Notes: generated by a model not told the origin, from the sequence alone. A stretch of 64,000 nucleotides of DNA from Cytobacillus oceanisediminis 2691 (GCF_007678455.1 NZ_VEEP01000006.1:62001-126000), one strand, 5' to 3'; shown: positions 28,370 through 37,051, numbered from the stretch's first letter. Program-made: numbers and translations.

Positions 28370-29809
28370 TCAGTAGTTATTGGCGCAGGCGGACATGTTT
28401 TCTTTTGCAGTTTGCGGGTGGCAGTGTGATTCTGGATCTGGTGCTTTTTCGAGCGCCATCCATTTCCCTCTTTTGAACTGAATCGCCAGGACCACCGCAC
28501 GAAATGCGATATCGGCGCCAATTGCGATCCAGACTCCTGCTAGTCCCCAGCCCAGTTTGATTCCAAGGATATAGACAAGCACCGTGCGCACTGCCCACAT
28601 GCCAAAGCCTGTCAGGTACATCGGGAACTTGGTATTATTCGCACCTTGAAATGCCCCTGTCAGCACCATCAATACGGCCAGGAATGGCTGGAAAACTCCC
28701 GAGATTTTCAGGGCTGTACCGATATTGTCAATAACCTGCTGATCTTCGGTGAAAAAGCTGCCTGCCCAGTCACCAAGAAAGAAGAGCAACGCACCGAGTA
28801 CGGTCATGAAGCCAACAGTAAGATAGGTCGAAAGCCTCGCGTAATGCTTGGCCTCTTCAATATTTCCGGCTCCGATCTGCTGCCCGACAAGGATGGTTGC
28901 CGCTGTCGCAAAACCATAGCCAATCATATAAGAAAAGACCTCTACATTCCCGGCAATCTGGTGGGCTGCAAATGCATTCGTCCCGAGCGCAACGACGAAG
29001 CCGAAATAGACGATTTGTCCTGCGCGCATGACCAGCCTTTCACCTGCCGCCGGTGCTCCCAGGGTTGTCAGCTCCTTAAGGTGAGTCTTGTCAATACTCC
29101 AGTAATCCTTGCGGAAGGCAAGGGTTTCTGTACGATTCACATAGTAGAATAATGCAATGCTGCCGATCAGCCTCGAGAATACCGTTGCCAGCGCGGCACC
29201 GACAATCCCCATTTCAGGTATGAATAAAAATCCGAAAATAAGGACGTAATCCAAAACGGCATTGATGATATTGATGACAATACTGACCTTCATCGGAGAC
29301 TTTGTATCCCCTGCTCCCCTCAAAATGGCACTTAACACAAACATAAAGCTAATCACGATTGACGGAATCCCGACAATCCTGAAATAGAGGGCTCCAGCCT
29401 CGAGAACTTCTGCTTCTATCCCCATCAATTTGAGAAGAGGCTCTGCAAAAATCAATGTGATGATACCCGTTATGATTCCAAAAGCAGCAGCAAGAACGAT
29501 CGATTGCTGTGATATATGCCTTGCTTTTTCCGGCAAGTTTGCACCGAGAAAGTTCGCAATCCTGACATTGGCTGCTACCCCAATTGCCATGAATAACGCA
29601 AAATAAATGGCAAGGACCGCATTGGTCACCCCTACAGCTGAAACTTCGGCAAGGCCAATTTTAGATACAAAGTATGTATCAACAAAGCCAAGGATCGTCT
29701 GAAAAAAATTCTCGATGACTGCCGGTATTGCCAGTACAGTAATGATTTTCAGCCGGCCTTTATCCGTCTGCGGCATGGTGATTTTCCCCTCAATGACCTT
29801 ATCCTTCAA
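28370..29809 (-). CDS. MATE-family multidrug/cation efflux transporter
   Basis: 479 residues, twelve membrane segments in two related halves, of the NorM/DinF superfamily. Typical segments are FFQTILGFVDTYFVSKIG near the start and AAATILVGQQIGAG (written in the protein as ATAATILVGQQIGAGN) at the start of the second half. It exports organic cations using Na+ or H+. Start placed at TTG 29809, with a strong AAAGGAGG about 9 nt upstream; an upstream ATG at 29857 would include the Shine-Dalgarno. Single gene bounded by terminators on both sides. Confidence 0.93.
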   Translation of the reverse strand: MKDKVIEGKITMPQTDKGRLKIITVLAIPAVIENFFQTILGFVDTYFVSKIGLAEVSAVGVTNAVLAIYFALFMAIGVAANVRIANFLGANLPEKARHISQQSIVLAAAFGIITGIITLIFAEPLLKLMGIEAEVLEAGALYFRIVGIPSIVISFMFVLSAILRGAGDTKSPMKVSIVINIINAVLDYVLIFGFLFIPEMGIVGAALATVFSRLIGSIALFYYVNRTETLAFRKDYWSIDKTHLKELTTLGAPAAGERLVMRAGQIVYFGFVVALGTNAFAAHQIAGNVEVFSYMIGYGFATAATILVGQQIGAGNIEEAKHYARLSTYLTVGFMTVLGALLFFLGDWAGSFFTEDQQVIDNIGTALKISGVFQPFLAVLMVLTGAFQGANNTKFPMYLTGFGMWAVRTVLVYILGIKLGWGLAGVWIAIGADIAFRAVVLAIQFKRGKWMALEKAPDPESHCHPQTAKENMSACANNY

Positions 29810-29837
29810 TACATTAACCTCCTTTGCTGAGGAATGA

Positions 29838-29864
29838 AAACAAAAGCACACTATCAAAGTGTGC
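29838..29864 (-). terminator. Terminator of the YtkA/FixH-like gene
   Basis: GCACAC/GTGTGC stem with TTTTGTTTT following on the minus strand, 20 nt downstream of the stop. Confidence 0.8.
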
Positions 29865-29883
29865 GCATCGTTTTTAGTATGGC

Positions 29884-30753
29884 TTACTCCTGTACCTCTA
29901 TCACAAAAGAAACGGTATAGAGCTTGCCTTTATACTTGAACTGCCCCCAAATCTTGAACAATCCTTCCCTTGGGAAGCTTGTCATATACTCCACCCTGGG
30001 GCCCTTCGTGTTTTCATCGGCTGGATGGACATGAAGGAATTCGTTCATATCCTCGCTGACAATCACGACATGCCCTGCAGAACCAAGATAGGGCTCGAGT
30101 TCCGTAACAGGAGCTCCCGCATGATCTCTTAATTCGAAAATCAACTTAACCGGTTCATCCACCCTGGCCGTTGGAAGGATCAGTTCGATTTCAAGGTCAT
30201 CTACCGTTTTTCTCAGGACTTTATCGGCGTTGATTTCTTCATCGCCTTCATGTCCAGTAACCACAAGTTCATGAGTTGCCAGCTGCTGATTTGCCCCTTC
30301 CGGCAGGAAATCGGCATACAGTTTATACCTGCCGGCTTTAGGGAAGGTTGTTTTAATCTGGAATCTCCCCTTTCCGAGATAAGCAGGGTGAAGATGCTGG
30401 AATACCGATAAATCCTTTTTAATAGCCAGGAGATGCATTTCTTTATCATGGACAGTGGTAAATACCTCATGCGCTTTGCCAGATGCATCTTTAATATCAA
30501 TGATAATCTCCGTTTTCTGATTGCTTTCAATCGGTTCAGGATTTGACTTCCACTCCACCTCGACCTTCACAGCACGCTGCTCACCTAAAAGCTGGCCGTG
30601 ACCGTGATCCCCTGGGTGGCCTGCATGGGAATCATGCATGCTATTGTCCTGATGTGGGTTGGCAGAGTGATCGGCGGCCGATCTGTTTTCTCCCGTTAAG
30701 CCATCCTGCTGCATAGAGCTGTGGCGGCTATCATGGTCATGTTCACGATTCAT
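29884..30753 (-). CDS. YtkA/FixH-like protein with His-rich N-terminus
   Basis: 289 residues from ATG 30753 (GGAGG 8 nt upstream; the longer start at 30768 lies on that Shine-Dalgarno). The first 60 residues are hydrophilic and rich in His, Asp and Ser (HDHDSRHSS, HDSHAGHPGDHGHG), a likely metal-binding tail. Two beta-sandwich units follow (about 65-165 and 180-285), each with an HLHP or HVHP motif (FQHLHPAYLG, FLHVHPADEN), like YtkA or FixH copper-handling domains. No signal peptide is visible, which is odd for such domains. It is 25 nt downstream of a ferritin-like helical gene and divergent from a multicopper oxidase, which suggests copper or metal stress. Confidence 0.75.
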   Translation of the reverse strand: MNREHDHDSRHSSMQQDGLTGENRSAADHSANPHQDNSMHDSHAGHPGDHGHGQLLGEQRAVKVEVEWKSNPEPIESNQKTEIIIDIKDASGKAHEVFTTVHDKEMHLLAIKKDLSVFQHLHPAYLGKGRFQIKTTFPKAGRYKLYADFLPEGANQQLATHELVVTGHEGDEEINADKVLRKTVDDLEIELILPTARVDEPVKLIFELRDHAGAPVTELEPYLGSAGHVVIVSEDMNEFLHVHPADENTKGPRVEYMTSFPREGLFKIWGQFKYKGKLYTVSFVIEVQE

Positions 30754-30777
30754 CCTCTCAACCTCCATTCTAAAAAT

Positions 30778-31296
30778 TTATTCTTCCATAATATGACTGA
30801 AATGATTCACTACCTTCTTTTGTTCATCCACAGTACCGAGAGGTGTTACGTCCGCTTCATTCTCTTTAAGGAACTCTGTAATCATTTCGAGGAGCGTTAC
30901 TTGCTGCAGTGCCATTTCAATATGTGCTTCCTTCACTTTAGGATCCTTCATCTTTAGAGCGGAGACGAAATTATCCTTTGCCATCGCCTCGGCAGATGTC
31001 TTGATTTCCATCGCGATATGCCTGTCCATCTTTTTGCTGCCTCTCGTTGTCGTTTCAAACTGATTCTGGGGAAGCTCATCGAAATCAGGAATCTTCTCGA
31101 AGCCGCTTTTATCTGGATCAAGCATATCCATCATAATGCGCACATGGCTGCGTATGATACCTGCCTTCAAATTTAGCAAATTTATCAGTTTTTCATCCTT
31201 TGCTTCTTTTGCCAAAAGCTTCACTTTCATAAGCATGCCGTCGTGGGCAGGTAAGTGGGATGTGATCAATCCTAAATCAGACGCTGGAAGTAACAA
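30778..31296 (-). CDS. Helical CotF/ferritin-like protein, unknown role
   Basis: 172 residues, all-helical, no signal peptide. His residues sit at helix starts (ITSHLPAHDGMLMKVKLLAKEAKD, KAGIIRSHVRIMMDML, HIAMEIKTSAEAMA, VKEAHIEMALQQVTLLEM), a pattern seen in CotF-like and ferritin-like four-helix bundles. Start is TTG 31296, with AAGGAGG 9 nt upstream; ATG at 31323 would overlap that site. It is upstream of the YtkA/FixH-like gene in one operon. CotF-like spore protein versus metal-binding bundle cannot be separated here. Confidence 0.6.
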   Translation of the reverse strand: MLLPASDLGLITSHLPAHDGMLMKVKLLAKEAKDEKLINLLNLKAGIIRSHVRIMMDMLDPDKSGFEKIPDFDELPQNQFETTTRGSKKMDRHIAMEIKTSAEAMAKDNFVSALKMKDPKVKEAHIEMALQQVTLLEMITEFLKENEADVTPLGTVDEQKKVVNHFSHIMEE

Positions 31297-31442
31297 AAGA
31301 ATATTCCTCCTTACTTTTTTCATTGCCTCAAATAACCACTACCACTTTCAGGGAAGGATAAACTCCATAGAAAATGCATATTTAGCTGATACGGTTTATT
31401 TTGTTTGCAATTGAAAAATAGCGCTTATAAAATACTACACGA

Positions 31443-31461
31443 GGTATACCAAAGGTATAAT
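31443..31461 (+). promoter_or_regulatory. Inverted repeat over a -10 element before the multicopper oxidase gene
   Basis: ATACC-AAA-GGTAT lies within GGTATACCAAAGGTATAATG. Its right half merges with TATAAT (31456-31461), 45 nt before the GTG start. This is a reasonable place for a metal-responsive regulator (MerR/CueR or CsoR type), but no regulator gene is adjacent and the -35 is unclear. Confidence 0.35.
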
Positions 31462-31506
31462 GTCAGAATCAACGATGGCCAAGGCTACAAAGGAGGCGCA
31501 AAAAAA

Positions 31507-33039
31507 GTGAAAAAGTTTGGTATAGCAGCACTGATCATCCTTGTCTTAGTCCTAGTAGGCGGCTGGTTATTCATGAGGATGATGGGCGGAGGCATGGGAG
31601 GGAATATGCCCGGCCAAGGCGGCGGAATGATGAACGGTGGCGGAATGGGAAATGGCGGAATGATGGGCGGCGGTTCCGGCCAGGTTGAGGATATGAAGAA
31701 TGAATCTTTTGCCGAGGGAGAAAAGCCACTCCCGATTCCTCCGATTCTTGAAGATGAGAATCCCGACCCGGGCAAAGCAGAATTCACTCTTGTTGCCCAA
31801 AAAGGTTCGATGGAGTTTTTAGAAGGAAAAGCTACAGATACATTCGGGTATAATGGCGATTACCTTGGCCCAGTCATTCGCGTCAAAAAGGGCGATGACG
31901 TTTCTGTCAAAGTGAAAAATGAGATTGGTGAAGCAACCACTCTACACTGGCATGGTCTCGAAGTGGATGGTGAGGATGATGGCGGTCCTCACAACGGAAT
32001 CCAGCCAGGGACTACCTGGAATCCGCAATTTAAAATCGAACAAAACGCGGCAACATTATGGTACCATCCGCACCTGCTCCATGAAACAGGAGAACATGTT
32101 TATAAAGGGCTTGCCGGGTTATTTTTAATCGATGATGAAGAAAGTGAAAAACTGGACCTGCCAGATGAATATGGTGTGAATGATATACCATTGATTGTCC
32201 AGGACAAACAGCTGGATGAAAATGGCCAGTTTGATTATGATTTGAGCATGCACGACGTGATGATGGGTCTCCAGGGTGACACCATTATGGTCAACGGAGC
32301 CATCAATCCGTATGTTGAGGTTCCGAAAGGAAAGGTTCGTTTCCGGCTGCTCAATGGGTCGAATGCGCGGATCTATCAATTCGCATTGAGCAATGGACAG
32401 GAATTTTACCAGATAGGTACGGATGGCGGTCTGATGGAAAAGCCTGTGAAGCTGAACAGCCTCATTTTAAGCTCCGCCGAGCGGGCAGAGCTGATTGTGG
32501 ATTTTTCCGAATATGAAGAGGGCCAGACAGTCGAGTTGACAGACCAGGGCACCTCATTCATGAAATTCGTCGTAACTGGCGAGGAAAAAGGGCCAAAAGA
32601 ACTTCCCTCCCAATTGGCTGACATTCCGCAAGTCGATGAATCCATGGCTTCCAGGACAAGAGAGTTTGTCATGTCAGGAATGGGAAGCAATGTCACTATC
32701 AACGGCAAACAGATGGATATGGATCGGATTGACGAGCAGCTCAAACTTCATGATACAGAGATATGGGAAATTTCGAACGAGGGCATGGGCATGATGGGCA
32801 ATAATATGGGAATGGCTCACCCATTCCATGGCCATGGCACTCAGTTCCTGATTTTGGACCGGGATGGAAATCCGCCACCTGCAAACGAACGGGGCTGGAA
32901 AGATACGATTTTGGTCGCACCTGGAGAAAAAGTGCGTGCGATTGCGACATTCGACCATAAAGGTTTGTTCATGTACCACTGTCACATCCTGGAGCACGAG
33001 GACGCCGGGATGATGGGACAATTCACGGTAGAAGAGTAA
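31507..33039 (+). CDS. Multicopper oxidase, membrane-anchored, with Met/Gly-rich linker
   Basis: 510 residues. An N-terminal membrane anchor or signal (FGIAALIILVLVLVGGWLFM) is followed by a ~35-residue Met/Gly/Asn linker (MMGGGMGGNMPG, MMNGGGMGNGGMMGGG) suited to Cu(I) binding. Three cupredoxin domains carry all four copper motifs: LHWHG, WYHPH, HPFHGHG and HCHILEHEDAGMM (type-1 Cys and axial Met). It is probably a Cu(I) or phenol oxidase protecting the cell surface from copper, as CueO does. Start is GTG 31507 with AAAGGAGG 10 nt upstream; an earlier in-frame ATG at 31405 lacks an RBS. Confidence 0.93.
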   Translation: MKKFGIAALIILVLVLVGGWLFMRMMGGGMGGNMPGQGGGMMNGGGMGNGGMMGGGSGQVEDMKNESFAEGEKPLPIPPILEDENPDPGKAEFTLVAQKGSMEFLEGKATDTFGYNGDYLGPVIRVKKGDDVSVKVKNEIGEATTLHWHGLEVDGEDDGGPHNGIQPGTTWNPQFKIEQNAATLWYHPHLLHETGEHVYKGLAGLFLIDDEESEKLDLPDEYGVNDIPLIVQDKQLDENGQFDYDLSMHDVMMGLQGDTIMVNGAINPYVEVPKGKVRFRLLNGSNARIYQFALSNGQEFYQIGTDGGLMEKPVKLNSLILSSAERAELIVDFSEYEEGQTVELTDQGTSFMKFVVTGEEKGPKELPSQLADIPQVDESMASRTREFVMSGMGSNVTINGKQMDMDRIDEQLKLHDTEIWEISNEGMGMMGNNMGMAHPFHGHGTQFLILDRDGNPPPANERGWKDTILVAPGEKVRAIATFDHKGLFMYHCHILEHEDAGMMGQFTVEE

Positions 33040-33069
33040 GATTCCGGACATCCCCGGAGTCTTTTTTTT
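33040..33069 (+). terminator. Terminator of the multicopper oxidase gene
   Basis: GATTCCGG/CCGGAGTC stem, ACATCC loop, then eight T. Confidence 0.85.
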
Positions 33070-33075
33070 GTGGCA

Positions 33076-33606
33076 TTAACCGATCAGGAGATGGACCCCT
33101 AAGGCAATCCCAAAAACAATCGCGATTGCCCGGTGGATTTTTTTATACGCGAGATACTTCTTCCCCTTTGCCCACTTGTCCAGGATCAAGCCAAAGGTTA
33201 CAAGAAAAGCAAATCCTATCAATGTCGCTAATCCGCTGTAGATGCTTTCCCATTCTTCATTAGTCTGCAGGAAAAAATAAGAGCCATGCGCAATCGCTCC
33301 TGAAAAAGCAGCCCAGCCAATCAGTGTATGATGCTCCCTCAAAAGCTTGTATGCTATCTGGGCCCACTTCAAAAATCCAACTTTCCGTTTTTTTAATTGC
33401 AGGAATAGAAGTCTGGCCAGCCATAGTGCAAAGGCTGCGATCGCTCCTATTTCGGCTGCTGTTCCGACCTTCTCGTAAAGATCGCTCAACAAATCAGTTT
33501 CACCAGTGAAGAAACCGAGGATCAACATACCAGCAAATGCAGCAGTAACTATGTAGCCACCCAGCTTAATCCATTTTGACAAAGCATCTTGGGACATACG
33601 CTTCAC
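33076..33606 (-). CDS. Four-to-five-helix membrane protein, probable heme b type
   Basis: 176 residues with about five membrane segments. Paired histidines sit at equivalent depths in two helices (LREHHTLIGWAAFSGAIAHGSYF and YKKIHRAIAIVFGIALGVHLL), as in cytochrome b561, YedZ or DUF4405-type membrane hemoproteins. It is convergent with the multicopper oxidase gene and lies 3' of the split feoB operon, within a metal/redox region. Heme binding is inferred from His placement only. Confidence 0.65.
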   Translation of the reverse strand: MKRMSQDALSKWIKLGGYIVTAAFAGMLILGFFTGETDLLSDLYEKVGTAAEIGAIAAFALWLARLLFLQLKKRKVGFLKWAQIAYKLLREHHTLIGWAAFSGAIAHGSYFFLQTNEEWESIYSGLATLIGFAFLVTFGLILDKWAKGKKYLAYKKIHRAIAIVFGIALGVHLLIG

Positions 33607-33750
33607 TCCTTGTCTAATTATTCTATCCTATACCCTGAAACCCATTCTATATTAGGCAAAGAACAAATTCGCAAGCATCTCGTTCAGGCCAACAACAAAC
33701 GCTGCCAACTTAAAAATAACGGTGTCGCTTGCTGGTCGGGCCTTGGATAA

Positions 33751-33795
33751 AACAAAAAGCATAAGGACCAACCCACTTATTTGGCCCTTATGCTT
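33751..33795 (-). terminator. Terminator of the feoA-feoB operon
   Basis: AAGCATAAGG/CCTTATGCTT 10-bp stem followed by TTTTTGTTTT on the minus strand, 5 nt after the last stop. Confidence 0.9.
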
Positions 33796-33799
33796 ATTT

Positions 33800-35200
33800 T
33801 CACACCCAGCCTAATAACTTTGCCAGTTGGGCGATCACAAATGTTACAAGTAAGGCGATGACAGTCGGGATCATGAATGCCATAAAAGTCCATTTCTTGC
33901 TCTTTGTCTCCTTATAAATATTGATCAGTGTGGTTCCGCAAGGATAATGAAGGAGTGAAAACAACATCATGTTGAGAGCTGTCAGACAGGTCCAGCCCTG
34001 ATCAAGGAAGATTTGCTTCAAATCCCCGATTCCTTCCACATCGATCAGTTCCCCTGTGGATAAATAACCCATCAACAGTACCGGCAATACAATTTCATTT
34101 GCCGGCAGGCCAATCAAGAAAGCCATAAGGATATATCCATCCAGCCCCAGCGATTGCCCAAGAGGATCTAAAAATTGCACAATATGCAGGAGGATGCTGG
34201 TTCCGCCTATATCGATGTTGGCGAAAACCCATGTCAGGACGGCTGCGGGCGCCGCGACTTTAACCGCCCTGTTAAGAACGGATAGCGATTTTGTCAGAGA
34301 AGCCCTGATCACAGTATCGAATATTTTCGGCTTTCGATATGGAGGCAGCTCCAATGTATAATGTGTCGGAACTCCTTTAAGCATTGTTTTTGAAAGAATC
34401 CAGGATACAAAGAATGTCACGATGATGCCAAACAATACAATCCCCACGATGACCGAAGTCGTCACGACCATTGCCATTCCGCCCGTAAAACCTGAAGCCA
34501 TGAATAGTGAAGCAAGGACAATCAGTGTTCCCCATCTTCCGTTGCAAGGTACGAAGTTATTCGTAAGGATCGCCAGCATTCTTTCCCGCGGCGACTCGAT
34601 GATTCTCGTAGACATCATCGCTGCCGCATTGCACCCAAAACCCATCGCCATTGTCAGCGATTGCTTTCCATGTGCGCCAACAGACTTAAAAAGTCGGTCC
34701 ATATTAAAGGCAACACGCGGGAGATAGCCATAGTTTTCAAAGAGGGCAAATGTCGGGAAGAAAATCGCCATCGGCGGGAGCATGACACTGATCACCCATG
34801 TTGTGCCACGATAGAAACCTAGAACAAGTACACCATGTAGCCATTCAGGTGCATTGATCATTTCAAAAAACAAAGTGAGGTATCCTTCAATCCAGCCAAA
34901 AAATTCAGCCAGCATGGCAGATGGAACATTTGCGCCGGCAATCGTTAAATAAAAGACCACCCCGAGCATCACCAGCATGATCGGGAAACCAAGGATGGGC
35001 GAGGTGAAAATCGCATCTAATTTTTCAGTGCGCTGAGAGTGTTTATTTTTCGTGTAAGTAACTCCGGCCTGAACCAATTGACTGCTATTCTGATAGAGCT
35101 TCTCAACGATGCGGTCACGAGAGTCGGAGGTTGATAGTTTTTCAGCTTGATGAAGAATTTCTTCCAAAAGCTGATTTTGATCCAATGATTGAGATTCCAT
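33800..35200 (-). CDS. feoB: FeoB-like membrane (Gate) subunit, separate polypeptide
   Basis: 466 residues carrying only the membrane half of FeoB. After about 75 soluble residues come roughly ten membrane segments with the FeoB core GFGCNAAAMMSTRIIESPRE, NNFVPCNGRWGTLIVLASL, and two Gate/nucleoside-recognition regions. FeoB normally carries an N-terminal G-protein on the same chain; here that domain is the preceding gene, and the junction is a one-base TAATG overlap. It imports Fe2+, or possibly Mn2+ given the MntR-like site upstream. Confidence 0.9.
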   Translation of the reverse strand: MESQSLDQNQLLEEILHQAEKLSTSDSRDRIVEKLYQNSSQLVQAGVTYTKNKHSQRTEKLDAIFTSPILGFPIMLVMLGVVFYLTIAGANVPSAMLAEFFGWIEGYLTLFFEMINAPEWLHGVLVLGFYRGTTWVISVMLPPMAIFFPTFALFENYGYLPRVAFNMDRLFKSVGAHGKQSLTMAMGFGCNAAAMMSTRIIESPRERMLAILTNNFVPCNGRWGTLIVLASLFMASGFTGGMAMVVTTSVIVGIVLFGIIVTFFVSWILSKTMLKGVPTHYTLELPPYRKPKIFDTVIRASLTKSLSVLNRAVKVAAPAAVLTWVFANIDIGGTSILLHIVQFLDPLGQSLGLDGYILMAFLIGLPANEIVLPVLLMGYLSTGELIDVEGIGDLKQIFLDQGWTCLTALNMMLFSLLHYPCGTTLINIYKETKSKKWTFMAFMIPTVIALLVTFVIAQLAKLLGWV

Positions 35201-35895
35201 TACTGCAACACCTCCTCTGACGGTTGCCGCTTGCTGATTTCCTCAAGCAGCGCTTTATCTCCATCAAGTAAGCGCAAAGCAAGCCATCTGGATGGAATTC
35301 GGCTATTCCGAAGCTGTTTTACCAGCGGAATGAGGACTGCAATTTTTTCTTCGGTTTCTTCATCATAGGTGACCGGTACAGGATTACATGTGATCTCACC
35401 GCTCATCAGCCGGTCCATGGCATCGAGCAGCGCCGAAATGCCCGTTTTATTCCTGGCAGAGATTTTGATGACCGGTACCCCTAGCCGCCTCATTAAGATC
35501 TTTTCATTAATTTTAATCCCCATCTTCTCAGCCTCATCAATCAAATTGATGCAGATGATTACCTGGCCGGTCATCTCAAGAACTTGTAAAGCCAGGTTAA
35601 AATTCCGTTCCAGTGCAGTAGCGTCCAATACGACGAGTGTGAGATCAGGTTTTTCGAACACAATATAATTGCGGGCCACTTCTTCATCAAGAGAATTGGA
35701 GTAAAGCGAATAGGTACCAGGCAAATCGACTAGTTTAAAAGTGTTGCCTTTATATTGAAAGGAACCTTCCTTTAATTCAACCGTCTTTCCCGCCCAGTTT
35801 CCCGTATGCTGCTTCAATCCAGTCAAAACATTGAACAATGTACTTTTCCCCGTATTAGGGTTTCCAGCCAGCGCGACACGAAATTGCCTGCTCAT
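35200..35895 (-). CDS. FeoB-like G-protein subunit, separate polypeptide
   Basis: 231 residues: a GTPase domain with G1 AGNPNTGKST, G3 DLPGTYSL, G4 NLIDEA and G5 SARNKTG, then a helical GDI-like region (about 165-225). This equals the cytosolic N-terminus of a normal FeoB. It stops in the overlapping TAATG that starts the membrane subunit, and it begins at the last base of the feoA stop. The chain break falls between the GDI region and the first membrane helix, so a functional two-subunit transporter is likely rather than a decayed gene. Confidence 0.92.
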   Translation of the reverse strand: MSRQFRVALAGNPNTGKSTLFNVLTGLKQHTGNWAGKTVELKEGSFQYKGNTFKLVDLPGTYSLYSNSLDEEVARNYIVFEKPDLTLVVLDATALERNFNLALQVLEMTGQVIICINLIDEAEKMGIKINEKILMRRLGVPVIKISARNKTGISALLDAMDRLMSGEITCNPVPVTYDEETEEKIAVLIPLVKQLRNSRIPSRWLALRLLDGDKALLEEISKRQPSEEVLQ

Positions 35896-36140
35896 CAGTC
35901 CATCAGCTCCCCTTCGATTTTTATGCTTTCATCTTTCCTTAAAGCGATCGTAGTATTGCTTACGCGAAAAGCAATTGGATCACCCAAAGGACTTTTCCTG
36001 ATTACTTCCACGATCGCCCCAGGCACAAATCCTAAATCAAGCAGCCTTCTCCGCATGACCCCTTCAACTGATATGCACGTCAGCTTAATGACGTTTCCTT
36101 TTTCACCATCGGATAAACGGACTTTTTTTGATTCGCTCAT
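35895..36140 (-). CDS. feoA: FeoA-family SH3-like protein
   Basis: 81 residues from ATG 36140 (GGAGG 8 nt upstream). A small SH3-like beta barrel of the FeoA family: LTCISVEGVMRRRLLDLGFVPGAIVEVIRKSPLGDPIAFRV. FeoA stimulates FeoB by binding its cytosolic part. First gene of feoA-feoB(G)-feoB(membrane), all three joined by single-base overlaps. Confidence 0.92.
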   Translation of the reverse strand: MSESKKVRLSDGEKGNVIKLTCISVEGVMRRRLLDLGFVPGAIVEVIRKSPLGDPIAFRVSNTTIALRKDESIKIEGELMD

Positions 36141-36162
36141 TAATATTTCCTCCACCTTAAAA

Positions 36163-36180
36163 AGTTTCCTTAGTGCAACT
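36163..36180 (-). promoter_or_regulatory. MntR-like operator before feoA
   Basis: On the minus strand AGTTGCACTAAGGAAACT lies just downstream of the promoter's expected +1. Against my recollection of the B. subtilis MntR box (TTTGCCTTAAGGAAAC) 13 of 16 positions agree. No Fur-type palindrome was seen. If real, manganese rather than iron would control this Feo-like system. Confidence 0.4.
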
Positions 36181-36190
36181 TTTGTTTTTT

Positions 36191-36219
36191 ATTATATGTA
36201 AGTGTGGAGAAAGTGTCAA
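36191..36219 (-). promoter_or_regulatory. Consensus SigA promoter of the feo operon
   Basis: Perfect TTGACA (36214-36219), 17-nt spacer, perfect TATAAT (36191-36196) on the minus strand, about 50 nt before the feoA start. Such a strong promoter implies control by repression, in line with the operator-like sequence immediately downstream. Confidence 0.85.
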
Positions 36220-36230
36220 AATTATTTTTA

Positions 36231-36283
36231 TAAAACAAAAAAGCATATGGACAAATCCAGAAAATTGGATATGTCCATATGCT
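36231..36283 (-). terminator. Terminator of the small siroheme reductase gene
   Basis: GCATATGGACA...TGTCCATATGC long hairpin (36243-36282) extended inward by ATCCA/TGGAT, then TTTTTTGTTTT on the minus strand. Confidence 0.9.
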
Positions 36284-36322
36284 CTCCAGCCTTGGATAGC
36301 AGAATATGAAATCATCTTATTT

Positions 36323-36964
36323 TTACTTTTGACACGCTGTATTAATCATCTCCAACAGCTCTTCTTTTCCAAACCGGGCAATGAATTTATGGACCGGCTC
36401 GCGCTTTTTCCCATTCTCATTATATATGTCTATGAGACTCTCAACTCTTTGATAAAGCTCATCCGGAGTAAGCTGTTCATATAACAGGCTTCCCGGTGCA
36501 GCATCCTGCCCCTTTGATTTTCCCCCGGCATATAGATTGTAGCCGTCTTTCACTTTCATTATGCCGATATCGTTAATGAGCGGTTCACCGCAGCCGACCG
36601 GGCAGCCGGTATACGCTGGCTTCAGGGTAAAAGGGACAGCTTTGCCGGCGATCCTTTTGTTCAGTTCAATGGCAACGGGCATCCCTTCCTCCTCCGCTCC
36701 TTTGCAAAAATTACATGTGCGGAGACTTTTCACAAAGCTCCCAACTGGATAACAGCTGAGGCCAGCCTGTTCAAACTCTGCGATTGCCTCTTCTTTTCGG
36801 CTTTCCGGTATTTCGATATACAGCTGCTGAAACGTCGTCAGCTCCAGCTCCTGGTCCTCTCCCAGATATTTCGCCAGGGCCAGCAGCTGCCTGGCATTCA
36901 GTTTGGAGCCAAAATCAATGCCGCCATTAACGGCCAGCTTTATGGTTTTCTCAGTCGTTTCCAA
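36323..36964 (-). CDS. Half-size nitrite/sulfite reductase-like siroheme/[4Fe-4S] protein
   Basis: 213 residues. Residues about 5-80 are a ferredoxin-like half domain of the nitrite/sulfite reductase family. A cluster-binding region follows with TCNFCKGAE and TGCPVGCGEP (CxxC ... CxxxC), which in the family hold the [4Fe-4S] cluster and siroheme. Full-length reductases have two such halves; this is a single half, so it may dimerise or serve a different redox reaction. Start is TTG 36964 with AAGGAGG 11 nt upstream. An alternative start at 37015 (or 37012) lacks an RBS. Single gene. Confidence 0.78.
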   Translation of the reverse strand: METTEKTIKLAVNGGIDFGSKLNARQLLALAKYLGEDQELELTTFQQLYIEIPESRKEEAIAEFEQAGLSCYPVGSFVKSLRTCNFCKGAEEEGMPVAIELNKRIAGKAVPFTLKPAYTGCPVGCGEPLINDIGIMKVKDGYNLYAGGKSKGQDAAPGSLLYEQLTPDELYQRVESLIDIYNENGKKREPVHKFIARFGKEELLEMINTACQK

Positions 36965-37051
36965 TTTATCTCCATCCTCCTTCACGCTTATATAGAATGA
37001 ATTTATTTCCATCATACCGTGAAAAAGTGGAGAATGTGTGGATTTTTCGAA

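Noticed and set aside
31405-31507. Longer N-terminus for the multicopper oxidase
   Set aside because: The AAAGGAGG at 31489-31496 serves GTG 31507, which starts a proper membrane signal; the extra 34 residues are not signal-like and cover the promoter.
36163-36219. Fur box for the feo operon
   Set aside because: No GATAAT-type inverted repeat was found; the only palindromic signal resembles an MntR site.
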